Below, piece after piece: positions 10,594 through 21,300 of a stretch of DNA of 64,000 nt (its first letter is position 1; each line of letters begins with the position of its first letter). This DNA comes from Notolepis coatsorum (taxonomy: Eukaryota; Chordata; Actinopteri; Aulopiformes; Paralepididae): NCBI GenBank assembly GCA_963971535.1, contig OZ020593.1, positions 20,650,884 to 20,714,883 of the forward strand. The letters are read 5' to 3'. The notes beneath the pieces were generated by a model. That model ran no database searches. It was given only the letters and a program-made list of their open reading frames with translations, and had not been told where the DNA came from. Both the position numbers and the translations under genes were made by a program.

Positions 10594-11554
10594 TTAACAC
10601 TTTAATCGCCATGGGTTAAATTCATAATTTACCATCCCTCGCCAGCTCTATTTGTCTATGGAGAAGTTCCCCTTCTTTGCAGGGCTATAACTTTTTAAAT
10701 TCTATTGCTAAATTGCCATTATTATGGCCCATTCAATGTCCTATATGTATTGTTCAGGGTGTAGCAACGTTAAACTTTTTCATTCACATATTCATACTAA
10801 AATATGGTCTCTAAAGTATAAGTATGTTTTTATCGTTTTCTGCAGCTTTCTCCAGAACTTGATTTATAGCTCCAAATGCATTATATGCATGATGAAATAC
10901 AGTTTGATAGCGATCTGTGCCAGATAATAAATTTCAACTGGAGGTACTTCTAGAAGTTTCTACGTATCATCTGATGATGACCGGATGGGCGGGGGATCGT
11001 TTATAATTCCGTGGGCAGCGTTAGATGATTCATCCAGAGTGGGTCATATGTTCATCAGATCAGTTAGTATAGAAGACGTTAGAAAATAACGTTGAAACTC
11101 ACCGTGGCTTCCTCGCGCCGCTGGCAGATGAGCGTGGAACAGAATTTTTTCTATTATGGGATGGAGAAATGCCCGATCCATTTCCAGGTTGTATAATAGT
11201 ATATACGTCCAAATCATGTTGTTTTTTCGAGTTATTTGCACCGATCGATGTTCACTGTGTCAATACGGAGTCTCTCTAACGATAGCGAGTGGCCGGACCA
11301 CATATGGATGAGCACTACCGGTTCAAAGGTTAATTTCCGGCTGGCGATCTGCCGATCGGCCACCAGATGGCGCTCTTGAACCGCTAGAGAGTTGAGTGGA
11401 GCTTTGCACTGTGTCTCAGGGCTCCGGAAAGGAAATATGATTTCGATGACAGATTTTTGAAATATTGACATCAAAGACGAGTTACGGCGTCTTCGGCAGA
11501 ATGAGCATGGCTAGGAATGACGTGTAAACACGTTCCCGGCGATCATAGTGTTAA
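10594..11554 (+). mobile_element. piggyBac-like non-autonomous element, copy 2
   Basis: Bounded by TTAA at 10594-10597 and 11551-11554. Ends are CACTTTAATCGCC and GGCGATCATAGTG; length 953 bp. It is the same family as 704-1653 and 14114-15072 and has the same orientation as copy 1. Confidence 0.88.
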
Positions 11555-11694
11555 AGAAATTGTCACTACAATATTGTATCTACAATTACATTTAAAACAT
11601 TGTTTGTTTTTCAACCATATCTGTTGACAATATAATTTCTTTATATATTGAAGGCTACATCCTGCTACCTTTTTCAGCATCTCTATTTCAAGGC

Positions 11695-11873
11695 AATATT
11701 TACAAAAATTGGGCAGATCTTCACCATCAGGTGGGTGGCGAGTAATTTTAATACTGTAAAAGCAGTCTGGAATAACTACCCTGCTTTAGCGCGCCACTTT
11801 AAAACAGCAAGTGAGGACGCATCTCGCAGGCAGCTGATCCCAAGCCTTTGTGGTCGCTTCTGTGTTAAGGTAA
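11695..11873 (+). pseudogene. hAT-transposase-like fragment
   Basis: An open frame reads RWVASNFNTVKAVWNNYPALARHF, which resembles the conserved RW..SSF.TVKAVW..YPAL..HF stretch of domesticated or defective hAT (KIAA1586/ZBED-type) transposases in vertebrates. It spans only about 60 residues and is followed by gtaaga, which could be a used donor. No neighbouring exon is recognised, so it is treated as a dead fragment. Confidence 0.5.
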
Positions 11874-12248
11874 GACCTTCTTTTCCTAATTACAGTAACT
11901 GTATTATTATCATTATTGCTCAGTTATAAAATGTCTATGATTATTGTGCGTTGGTGGTTACATGCGCAGCTGCGCTTGTCTCGTGTGTGGGTGTGTGCGG
12001 CTCTCACCCTGTCTTTTAGTACTGACCAGGGTGCTGACTGGTGTGATAATGTTGCATTTGCCTATAATAATGTTAGACTCCATGTGTTTGGTCGTTGACT
12101 TGTTGTTCGGTATTGGTTCATCCGTGTGTTTATGTGTAAATAGGACTGTTGTGTGTGAATTTTAGTGTTGGATCAGAGTGGTTTATTCTGAGCATGTGTA
12201 TTTCAATCATAGCTGTCAACATTGGGATTTGAAAAAACTGGAGATTTC

Positions 12249-12281
<33 letters not shown>

Positions 12282-12628
12282 CAATGTAGTCTCCTCCCCC
12301 TCGTATGTATATATTTTCTGTTAGGATGTTTGTTGACAGCTGCTCTCTGCTGAGCTGCCTCGTCGCTGCCATCTGCTGGTCAAAACCTGTATGTACCCAA
12401 GGACTGGGTGAACTACTAATTGCTACATTAAATTAATCAGATACCTGGTTGAAAGTGAAATGCTGTGTACATCCCTGCATTAAATGAATGGAAGTGTCAG
12501 TGTTTCTGTAGAGGAGATGTAACGCCTGCTCTTTTCGGCACTGCGCAGCCGTGGAATCGCAAGGCCATAGATTTAGAATAGATATAGAAAGGGCACATTG
12601 TGGTGTATCATAATTAATTAGTTGAATA
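11874..12628. other. Intergenic with poly(C) tract and a hAT-type end
   Basis: A 38-base C run lies at about 12250-12288. Just before it, tcatagctgtcaac (about 12207) resembles the inverted tcatacctgtcaac at about 16330-16343, suggesting an old DNA-element end. No gene is seen. Confidence 0.45.
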
Positions 12629-13349
12629 TATAGGATATTTCATTAATATTTGAAGCTCTCCTCTGATGATAGCATGATTGTCTCCTCCGGGCCCTCAGGC
12701 TGTAGGGTCCAGTGCCCCTCCTGATCAGCATGCTATAGCTCACATGCCCGTCTCTGTGGCTCTCTGTACATCTGCCCCCCCCACACACACACACAAACAC
12801 ACACACAGTGCCTGGTCACAGGCCGGTCAATGGAGCCACTTTCTCAATTAGCTCTTGTCCTGATCAGCATGACGACAGCTCACATGCTACCATGTGTCTC
12901 ATGTGTCTCTCCTTTCCCCTCCTCTCTCTGTCTCCCCTCTCTCTGTGTGTGTCTCCTAAACATCCCTCTCCTCTCTCCCCCCTGGCCTTTCTGCCACCCT
13001 GCCCTGGGCCACCTGCTGACATGATCTCAGCTAAACACCCCTCCCTCCTCTAACCCATTACCCCTAGCCCCCTTCTTCTGACACAAGCACACACACACAT
13101 ACATACACAGGCACATACATACACACACACACCCCTCCCCTTCTCTTCTTCATCCATGAGGGTATAAATATGTCATGTGTCTTCATTCTGAGAGACTTAG
13201 CCCCGTGGAAGGGCTGGTCGGAGTTCTGTGTTCTCTGTGCAATAAAGACTCTGTGAGAAATACCAAACTTTGTCGCTCTGAATATATCTGGTTCAGCTGG
13301 TCCATACTATATCAATTCAAGGACTTACGAGGGAAGGAAATCCCTAACA
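12629..13349 (+). mobile_element. 5' LTR of a retrovirus-like element
   Basis: Starts TATAGGATATTTC and ends CCTAACA, preceded by AATA, which recurs after the 3' LTR (4-bp target duplication). It contains a TATA box (gggtataaatatg, 13160-13172) and a poly(A) signal (aataaa near 13240). Both ends are repeated at 15119-15272. It is an old, inactive genomic copy. Confidence 0.75.
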
Positions 13350-13352
13350 ATT

Positions 13353-14113
13353 TGGAGGTTCCAGTGAGAATTGATGTGGGCCAGCTGTACCCAAGGACGG
13401 AACGAGAACTCCTGACATCGAAAGGAGGAAAGGAGGAATGGAAACACGGAGAAGACGGTGCAGAAGATCCAGACATTCACTACCAGCTGTCTGCAGTGCG
13501 TCTGAATCAGGGGTGAGATGCAGCAGTCCGAGATGAGACCACCAGACGACCCTCGACCAGGAGACAGGAAGGAGGAGACGGAGCACAGGCGGAGATGAAC
13601 AGAGACAGGCTGGAGGAGGAGGCAGCTAAGCCGCAGGGGCCAGACCGCCGCCCCATATCCCCTCCGCCCAGGCACCGCAGCTAGGCAGCGCAAATCATCG
13701 ACGACGAGAACGGGAGGAACGGCAGGAGGCAGAGCTGAAGAGACGGTGGGCCAGCTGAGGAGAGGTGGAGAGGACAGCCCAGAGACACTGAGGCAGCAGA
13801 CGAGAAGAGACACTTTTGCCTAGGGACCGCGCCCTGGAACGGGAACCAGCTCAGGAAGGAGACCCACGCCCTAGAAGACGGGACCTGGGGTACACTGTAA
13901 TAGAGGGGGGGTTGTATCCTATGGGTTAGGTGTACCTGAGTAAGGGGGGTTCGGGGGTAGGTGTATTCTTCTGAAAAGTTGCAAATCTGTGTCTTTTTCT
14001 TCTTCTCTCTCTCTCCCGCTCCCCCCCCCTCCCTCTATCTCTCTCTCCTCTCTGAACGTTGTTTAGTTTTCTTATGATGTGTTTAATGGTTGATAATAGG
14101 CAGGTATGGTCCA
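13353..14113 (+). mobile_element. Primer-binding site and leader remnant of the LTR element
   Basis: Directly after the LTR (three bases later) the sequence TGGAGGTTCCA matches the complement of the 3' end of tRNA-Gln including CCA, i.e. a primer-binding site. The following 700 bp is purine-rich leader or gag-region debris without a recognisable protein. It is broken off by the piggyBac-like insertion at 14114. Confidence 0.65.
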
Positions 14114-15072
14114 TTAACACTATGATCGCCGTGGACGAGTTTACACGTCATTCCTAGCCATGCTCATTCTGCCGAAGACGCCGTAACTCGTCTTTGATGT
14201 CAATATTTCAAAAATCTGTCATCGAAATCATATTTCCTTTCCGGAGCCCTGAGACACACTGCAAAGCTCCACTCAACTCTCTAGCGGTTCAAGAGCGCCA
14301 TCTGGTGGCCGATCGGCAGATCGCCAACCGGAACTTAACCTTTGAACCGGTAGTGCTCATCCATATGTGGTCCGGGCACTCGCTATCGTTAGAGAGACTC
14401 CGTATCGACACAGTGAAAATCGATCGGTGCAAATAACTCGAAGAAACAACATGATTTGGACGTATATACTATTATACAACCTGGAAATGGATCGGGCATT
14501 TCTCCATCCCATAATAGAAAAAATTCTGTTCCACGCTCATCTGCCAGCGGCGCGAGGAAGCCACGGTAAGATTCAGCGTTATATTCTAACGTGTTCCATA
14601 TAAACTGCTATGATGAACATATGACCCACTCTGGATGAATCATCTAACGCTGCCCACGGAATTATAAACGATCCCCCGCCCATCCGGTCATCATCAGATG
14701 ATGCGTAGAAACTTCTAGAACCACGTCCAGTTGACATTTTTTATCTCGCACAGATTCCTACCAAACTGTATTTGATCATCAATATAATGCATTTAGGGCT
14801 ATAAATCACGTTCTGAAGAAAGCTGCAGAAAACGATAAAAACATACTTATACTTTAGACCATATTTTAGTATGAATATGTGAATGAAAAAGTTTAACGTT
14901 GCTACACCCTGAACAATACATATAGGACATTGAATGGGCCCTAATAATGGCAATTTAGCAATAGAATTTAAAAAGTTATAGCCCTGCAAAGAAGGGGAAC
15001 TTCTCCATAGACAAATAGAGCTGGCGAGGGATGGTAAATTATGAATTTAACCCATGGCGATTAAAGTGTTAA
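14114..15072 (-). mobile_element. piggyBac-like non-autonomous element, copy 3 (inverted)
   Basis: Bounded by TTAA at 14114-14117 and 15069-15072; length 951 bp. It is the reverse complement of copy 2 and highly similar to it. It is inserted in the body of the LTR element, so it is younger than that element. Confidence 0.88.
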
Positions 15073-15272
15073 TGAACTGTTGTGTTGACATAAATTAAAT
15101 TAATGTCAAAAGGGGGAATTATAGGATATTTCATTAATATTTGAAGCTCTCCTCTGATGATAGCATGATTGTCTCCTGCGGGCCCTCAGACTTTGTCGCT
15201 CTGAATATATCTGGTTCAGCTGGTCCATACTATATCAATTCAAGGACTTACAAGGGAAGGAAATCCCTAACA
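15073..15272 (+). mobile_element. Polypurine tract and deleted 3' LTR
   Basis: The polypurine tract aaaagggggaa (15108-15118) precedes a short LTR, 15119-15272. It matches the first 70 bp and last 85 bp of the 12629-13349 LTR but lacks about 560 bp in between. AATA follows at 15273-15276. Confidence 0.72.
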
Positions 15273-16429
15273 AATACAATAGGATTTTTATAACGTTGAC
15301 ACAAATGAAGGAATATTTACACTAAGTTCTCTTTTACCTCTTATTTAATCCATTAATTAATTTAATTGTAGGTACTGTTTATATTGTACATAGTCCTGTG
15401 TGTTGTATATTGTGTCCTATGTTACTTTTGTGTTTATTGTCTCTTTCTATATACACCGTGGGAAGGGGGGCACGTAATTGAATTTTTCTGTATGTCTTGC
15501 ACAAATTGGAAAATGACAAAGTTGACTTTGACTTTTAACGTCTATAGTGTCAGACACTAATTGTAATGTTAAAAACGGATACTGCTGTAATATAAAGTGA
15601 AATTGTACCATGCCTCAATGTATCAACTTTAAACATACACTAAATGTTAATGTTAGAAATGTTAATTTCCATTATTTCCACCATGTGCAACATTTCCTAA
15701 GAACAGCAACTACCAACTCCAAATCTGTGCTATGAGCTCAATTCTCCCGGTGCATGCAGAAGTAGAATTGCTGTCTTGTTTTGGATGAATGAGTAGAAAT
15801 GAAAAACGGAAATCTTGTTTTATTAAAGTAGTTTTGACATTTAAAAAAAAAATCCAAGATTCCAGAAAAACGTCAAGGATGCTACACAAAAAAGTCAAGA
15901 CTTATTTCCATTGTGGTCCTTGATATAGATATTGTTTCATTGTGTATTGATTAACTTTACATTTGCGCTTCATTACTTTACAAAAGTTATACTGGCACAT
16001 GGGTCACTCTAATACAGCAATGGATTATGGGTAAATGCAACGTTAAAGCAGTGCCAATGTAAGACTGACTTTAAATTAAACTAATGACAATAATATAGTA
16101 TAAAGTAGGGTATTATTTGGACTAAAGAATGGTGTTGTCTCACCCTACTCACATGTTGAGGGAGAGCACCATACATTATACACTGAGAAACCGAGAGTGA
16201 GCTCTCCGGGAACGGAGGTGAATTGCAGCCATTTTGTATAAATAAAAAAAAAATGGAAAAATATGGAAAAATATTTCACCAAGAAGGGTGAAGTACGGGA
16301 GATTCCCTGAAAAAACTGGAGCGTTGACAGGTATGATTTCAATATGTGCGTCTTCATCATGCATGCATGCAGACCTGTGTGGTGTGGACTATGTGTGGTT
16401 CTGTAACGTTACTCATACCTATAGCCTAT
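15273..16429. other. Intergenic AT-rich sequence, no gene seen
   Basis: Contains A-runs near 15842 and 16245 and a hAT-type end (ctgtcaacgctccag on the minus strand near 16335). Short open frames lack any recognisable domain. Confidence 0.45.
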
Positions 16430-17131
16430 AGGCCCTCCCATAGTCGAGCATACTGTACACAGAGCAGACTCCGCGGAGGTCCGCGCGGACTCTTTGAGCT
16501 TTGATCTCAGCGGACAGCAGACCCACAGCAGAGTCCAAGTGCGAAGCTCCTATTTTCTGACGCGCGGACGTCCGCGCCGCTGACTTGGTGTCACAAAACG
16601 CTGCGGCGTTTTGGTTGACATCGAACTGCATTTAATGTGACGCCGATCTGCATTTTACTCTGACCACTCGCTCCGTGCCAAGAGAGATGTTTGAATGGCT
16701 TTTCTAAATGAAGTGTGTAAAATTGCCAGTTTTATTTCGAAATATTGGAAACGGAGATAACATAGAATGTTATCTCCGTTTCCAATATTTTTAAATAAAA
16801 CTGGTGCTTTTATTTCATGCAATGCGTGTTTGTCATTTCAGCACCACGCGCTGTCCACCTCAAGCCTATACATCGCTGCCTATATACCTGTTATTCAAGT
16901 GCGTAAAACTGCCCGTTTTATTATCGAAATATTGGAAATGGAGATAACATACTCTTTATTTTGACATCGGATGACGACGACATGACAGAAGTTGAACAGC
17001 GTGGGGACAATTGTGTAAACTGGCGCGTGACATGTAGGAAATTGGTCCGTGGAGGTCCGCTCGACTATGAAAGCTCAAAGAGTCCAGTGGACCTCCGCTG
17101 AGTCCAGTCCGCTCAACTATGGGAGGGCCTT
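16430..17131. mobile_element. DNA element with GGCCCTCCCATAGT ends
   Basis: The left end ggccctcccatagtcgagc and right end gctcaactatgggagggcc are inverted repeats. The interior is palindrome-rich, including a perfect 24-bp hairpin at 16740-16790 (aaatattggaaacggag.. with a 3-nt loop). No transposase is present. Confidence 0.7.
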
Positions 17132-17630
17132 ATGTCAGCAGCATTGAGGCACGCGCAGCGCTGCTGACCCCCCCCCCCCCCCAAATATAATGAGCTCCCC
17201 CGAAGACCATGGTATCGTTCGCACACTGACCGCCCGGGATGTTCTAGCTTGTTTGCTGACAGGATTCGGGAAAAGTTTGGTCTGTTCCGAGGCAGCTCTC
17301 AGGGGAAGTACATACACCGGGAATTCACACTTTCTGCCGTAGAAGTGCTTTACCAGTCTATCTCACGGAGAAGATAAAACTGGGAACGAGGATACAGCAG
17401 GCTTGCCCAGTCAGAGGATTCTCCGGCGCTGCAGCTGGACCCTACTCCACAGATCCGCCCAAGCTTCAGCCATTTTAGCTACAAGGCATTTTTGTGACAT
17501 ATCCACCACCAGCTAGCTGGCTGCTAACTTAACGTAGTTAAGGACTAGTCGTCCGATTAGTTTTTTTTTTTTTTTTTAGCTATTGTATTGGTTGTAGTAG
17601 ATAGCGAACACACCCCATTAAATATCGAAT
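17132..17630 (+). promoter_or_regulatory. hnrnpdl: Probable hnrnpdl promoter and 5'UTR
   Basis: Sequence between the DNA element and the hnrnpdl start codon. It includes a 14-base C run (about 17168-17181) and a T run of about 15 before the ATG. Placed by position; the transcription start is not determined. Confidence 0.45.
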
Positions 17631-17722
17631 ATGGAAATCGAAGGGCAGGGGGGGGATTTCAGCACAGACGAAATTCCAGAGGGCTCCAAAATAAACGCCA
17701 GCAAGAACCAGCAGGATGATGG
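17631..17722 (+). CDS. hnrnpdl: hnrnpdl coding exon 1
   Basis: The ATG opens a frame [12 protein letters not shown]..; the exon ends ..NQQDDG with donor gtgagt at 17723. The motif [15 protein letters not shown] matches hnRNP DL. An 8-base G run is in the coding sequence. Confidence 0.93.
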
Positions 17723-18298
17723 GTGAGTCAATGTTGAGCAACTCCAGCAGCTAGCTTAACGTTAGCCGCAGGCGATCCCGTATTTGCTGTGTTTTCTACT
17801 TTAACCCGGGTAGAACAGCCAACACGGGATAGCCAGGCGAGTGATGACCCAGTTAGTTTTCGATATCTAGGTTATGGATCATTGGTTAAGTGTCTGTTGT
17901 TAACGGTGGAGGAGGGGGAGAAGCCCAGGGCGACGTGTCAACGAAATGACAGGAACCAGGAAGAACTTGGCTGATGATGATGATGATGCGATGATGGCTA
18001 TTTCAAGTTTAAGTTGTTGCCCTAAATATCACTGTCCTCCTGGGGCCTAAAGACACCACTACCGCATCGTAGTTAGTTTGACCGACAGTAAGGTAACGTT
18101 AGCTGTAACTCCATACAAAGTCATTAAGTGTAGTACTAGGGAGTAGGGACTGTCTGACTATGAATTGAAAGTGGGGGACCCTGATGTAAACAAGACGAAA
18201 GTCTTTCTCTGGTCTGCATCCCCTTAACAATTGTGTGTATTGAGCTGTACTGTATTGTACCCATTCTGCAATCTGTATAAAGTTTTCATTCATTCATT

Positions 18299-18330
<32 letters not shown>

Positions 18331-21300
18331 AGGGGTAGACTGACAGAGAGAGAGAGAAGGGGTAGACTGACAGAGAGAGAGAGAGAAAAGGGGTAGACTG
18401 ACGAGAGAGAGAGAGAGAAAAGGGGTAGACAGAGAGAGAGAGAGAAGGGGTAGACTGACAGAGAGAGAGAGAGAGAAGGGGTAGACTGACAGAGAGAGAG
18501 AGAGAGAGAAGGGGTAGACTGACAGAGAGAGAGAGAGAGAGATAAGGGGTAGACTGACAGAGAGAGAGAGAGAAAGGAGGGGTAGACTGACAGAGAGAGA
18601 GAGAGAGAGAGAGAAGGGGTAGACTGACTGAGAGAGAGAGAGAGAGACCGCTGCTCCTTCCTTTCACTTTCATTTCACCGGCTGTCAGCGGGGTGCTGGA
18701 AGTTTAAAAGACACTATTTACATAGAGAGCTGTCCCCGGGGTCATTTATTATAGAGCAGTGGAATAATTGCTTTTTTGCAACACCGACCAGGGGATTTAA
18801 CTGTTTCACGTCTATGTCACTCTCCCAATTTTGTATTCGCAGCAAAATGTTCATTGGTGGTCTGAGTTGGGACACCAGCAAAATGGACCTCACGGATTAC
18901 CTGTCCAAGTTCGGGGAGGTGCTGGACTGCACTATCAAAACAGACCTGATGACGGGACGATCTCGAGGCTTTGGCTTTGTCCTCTTTAAGGATGCTGAGA
19001 GCGTCGACAGAGTATGTATTGACCAAACAAATTATAACAATCAAGGGCCTATAGAGGTTGTTTCAACATTGGGGGGGGGGGGCACTTTAAGCGCGGGGGG
19101 GGTCTGGGGTGGTCCTCGCCCCCTGGAAATGCTGAGCGTCAAACACTTAATTGCCTGCGTTCTGGTGAACTTTTATGAGTGGCATGTCTGCAAGGTTCAG
19201 ATGATATGGTCCCGTAGGGGTGTCTGAAATAGTTGGTTAATAATATATATTAGTTACAGATAAGAAGGATATATAAATGTTTTGACCCGCTTATTTTTTA
19301 CCTCTTTTTGAGGGGGACACATTGACCTCTCCTCAATATTGAGAGGGACATGTCCCCTGCAACCTCCTCTAAATCTATAACGGCCAATAACTTGCCACCA
19401 CCACCACCACTACTACTATTGCTGCAGTTACTTATACCAAATTACACCAGTTGTCAGTGTAAGATAAGATAAGATGAATGAATGAATGAAAACTTTATTT
19501 AACAGATTGCAGAATGGGTACAATACAGTACGGCTCAATACATACAATTGTTAAGGGGATGCAGACCTGAGAAAGACGTTTGTCTTGTTTCCATCAGGGT
19601 CCCCCATTTTCAATTTATATAGACATTTATGACATACACAACATACATGACAGACATTCAGAAGGCACAACACATGCGACTGTAACAGTCCAGATTTGAA
19701 CTTCCTCATAATAAGTGAAGTATAGATATAGATAAGATTGTCCTTTTATTGATCCCTTGGGGAAATTCAGGAAGGTGTAGCAGAGAAGCCCTGCCAGAGT
19801 AAATCGTTTAGACTTCACTTATTATGGCAGTCGGGTGGCGTAGCAGAGATTGCGCTCGTCACCAATGCAAGAGGCTGCGGTCTCGACTCCCGGAGTCAGC
19901 ATTGCCTGCGGCATGGGCCGATCGTCATACTAATTTGTTTGGCTGAGTTAGCGGGAGGGAAGTCGTGGGTGGTAATCTGGCGTTGTGGACAGCGACACCT
20001 ACAGGTCAGGTCTGGGCGCCTGCTCAGCGAAAGGCAGGAAGTGGTGAAGGCAGCGTGACCTCCCACGCGTTACACTTCACCAATGAGAGTCCTCGCTGCC
20101 AGGTGAAAAGAGAGCCGCTGGCTGTCTCCACATGTGTCGGAGGAAGCATGTGGTAGACTTCAGGGTTCCCTTGTACCGACCAGTAGGGGAAACATGCGCA
20201 CAACGACCAGGTAGGGGAGGGGGCGAATTGGCATAACGACTAAATTGGGATGGGAGAAAAACATCGAAAAATCAGGCGGAGAAAAAGAGGATTAAAAAAA
20301 AAATACTTCACTTATTATGAGGAAGTTCAAATCTGGACTGTTACAGTCACTTTTGTGTTGTGCCTTCTGAATGTCTGTGTATCACATTTGACGGGGAAGG
20401 ATGGAGACCCAACAAACCGCAGAAATCACAGTGGTGATTTATATATATCATCTGTTGTACTTTTGTTATAGATCTTCTTGAATCCGTACAGGTCTTGGAG
20501 CTGAAGGAACACAAGCTAGATGGCAAACTGATCGACCCCAAGCGAGCCAAGGCCATGAAGGGGAAGGAGCCTCCCAAGAAGGTGTTTGTCGGGGGCCTCA
20601 GCCCCGACACGCCGGAGGAGGAGATCCGGGAATACTTCGGCAGCTTCGGTGAAGTAAGTCGTCAATGAGCGGACGGTGGAAGGGCTGGGGCGATATAACG
20701 ATAACGATAATTATCGCGATATATTTTAATAATCGATATCGGAAAAAAAATGAATTTCGAAAAAAATATAGAGAAATTTTTTTTGTGACCTGCAACAGGG
20801 CAGTTTTAAAACCAGAGACAGTGGACAGACTTGTCTTTCTTGCCTGCAACTTAAAGTAATGGCTTTGCTTGTCCAAATGACAATACTGACCAAATTGAGA
20901 TTTATTTTTCTCTTTTATTTTGTTTGCTTTCTAATTTAAAATACAGTTTGAAACCGTCTGTACACAGTAGGCTATGTGTGCTAGCAGAGCTAGTCTCCAG
21001 TCATGAGTCACGGTCACCAAAAAAGCACCAAAAGATAGAAAAGAAACTAGCAGAGCCAGAACTGTTCAACTCCCCTGGAGCCACAGCCAGCAGAGAAGCC
21101 GGTTTACTTTCGCTTTCAAACCAGCTGCAGCCTGAGAACTGGAGTGTGAGGGGATGTAACACTAAAGATGGCGGCAACGACAAAGAATTGCTGCAAAATA
21201 ATTTTTTTTTTTTTTTTTTTTTTATATATTCGATTTGTCTTTGTATTGATTTTTTTGTTTGTTATCGATATCGTTATTGCGATATAATTTTTGGCCATAT

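Noticed and set aside
13325..13813. 162-aa minus frame antisense to the LTR element leader
   Set aside because: Low-complexity Leu/Ser/Pro-rich shadow of a purine-rich leader; no homology recognised.
18302..18673. 123-aa Ser/Leu-rich minus frame
   Set aside because: Pure translation of a GA/CT minisatellite.
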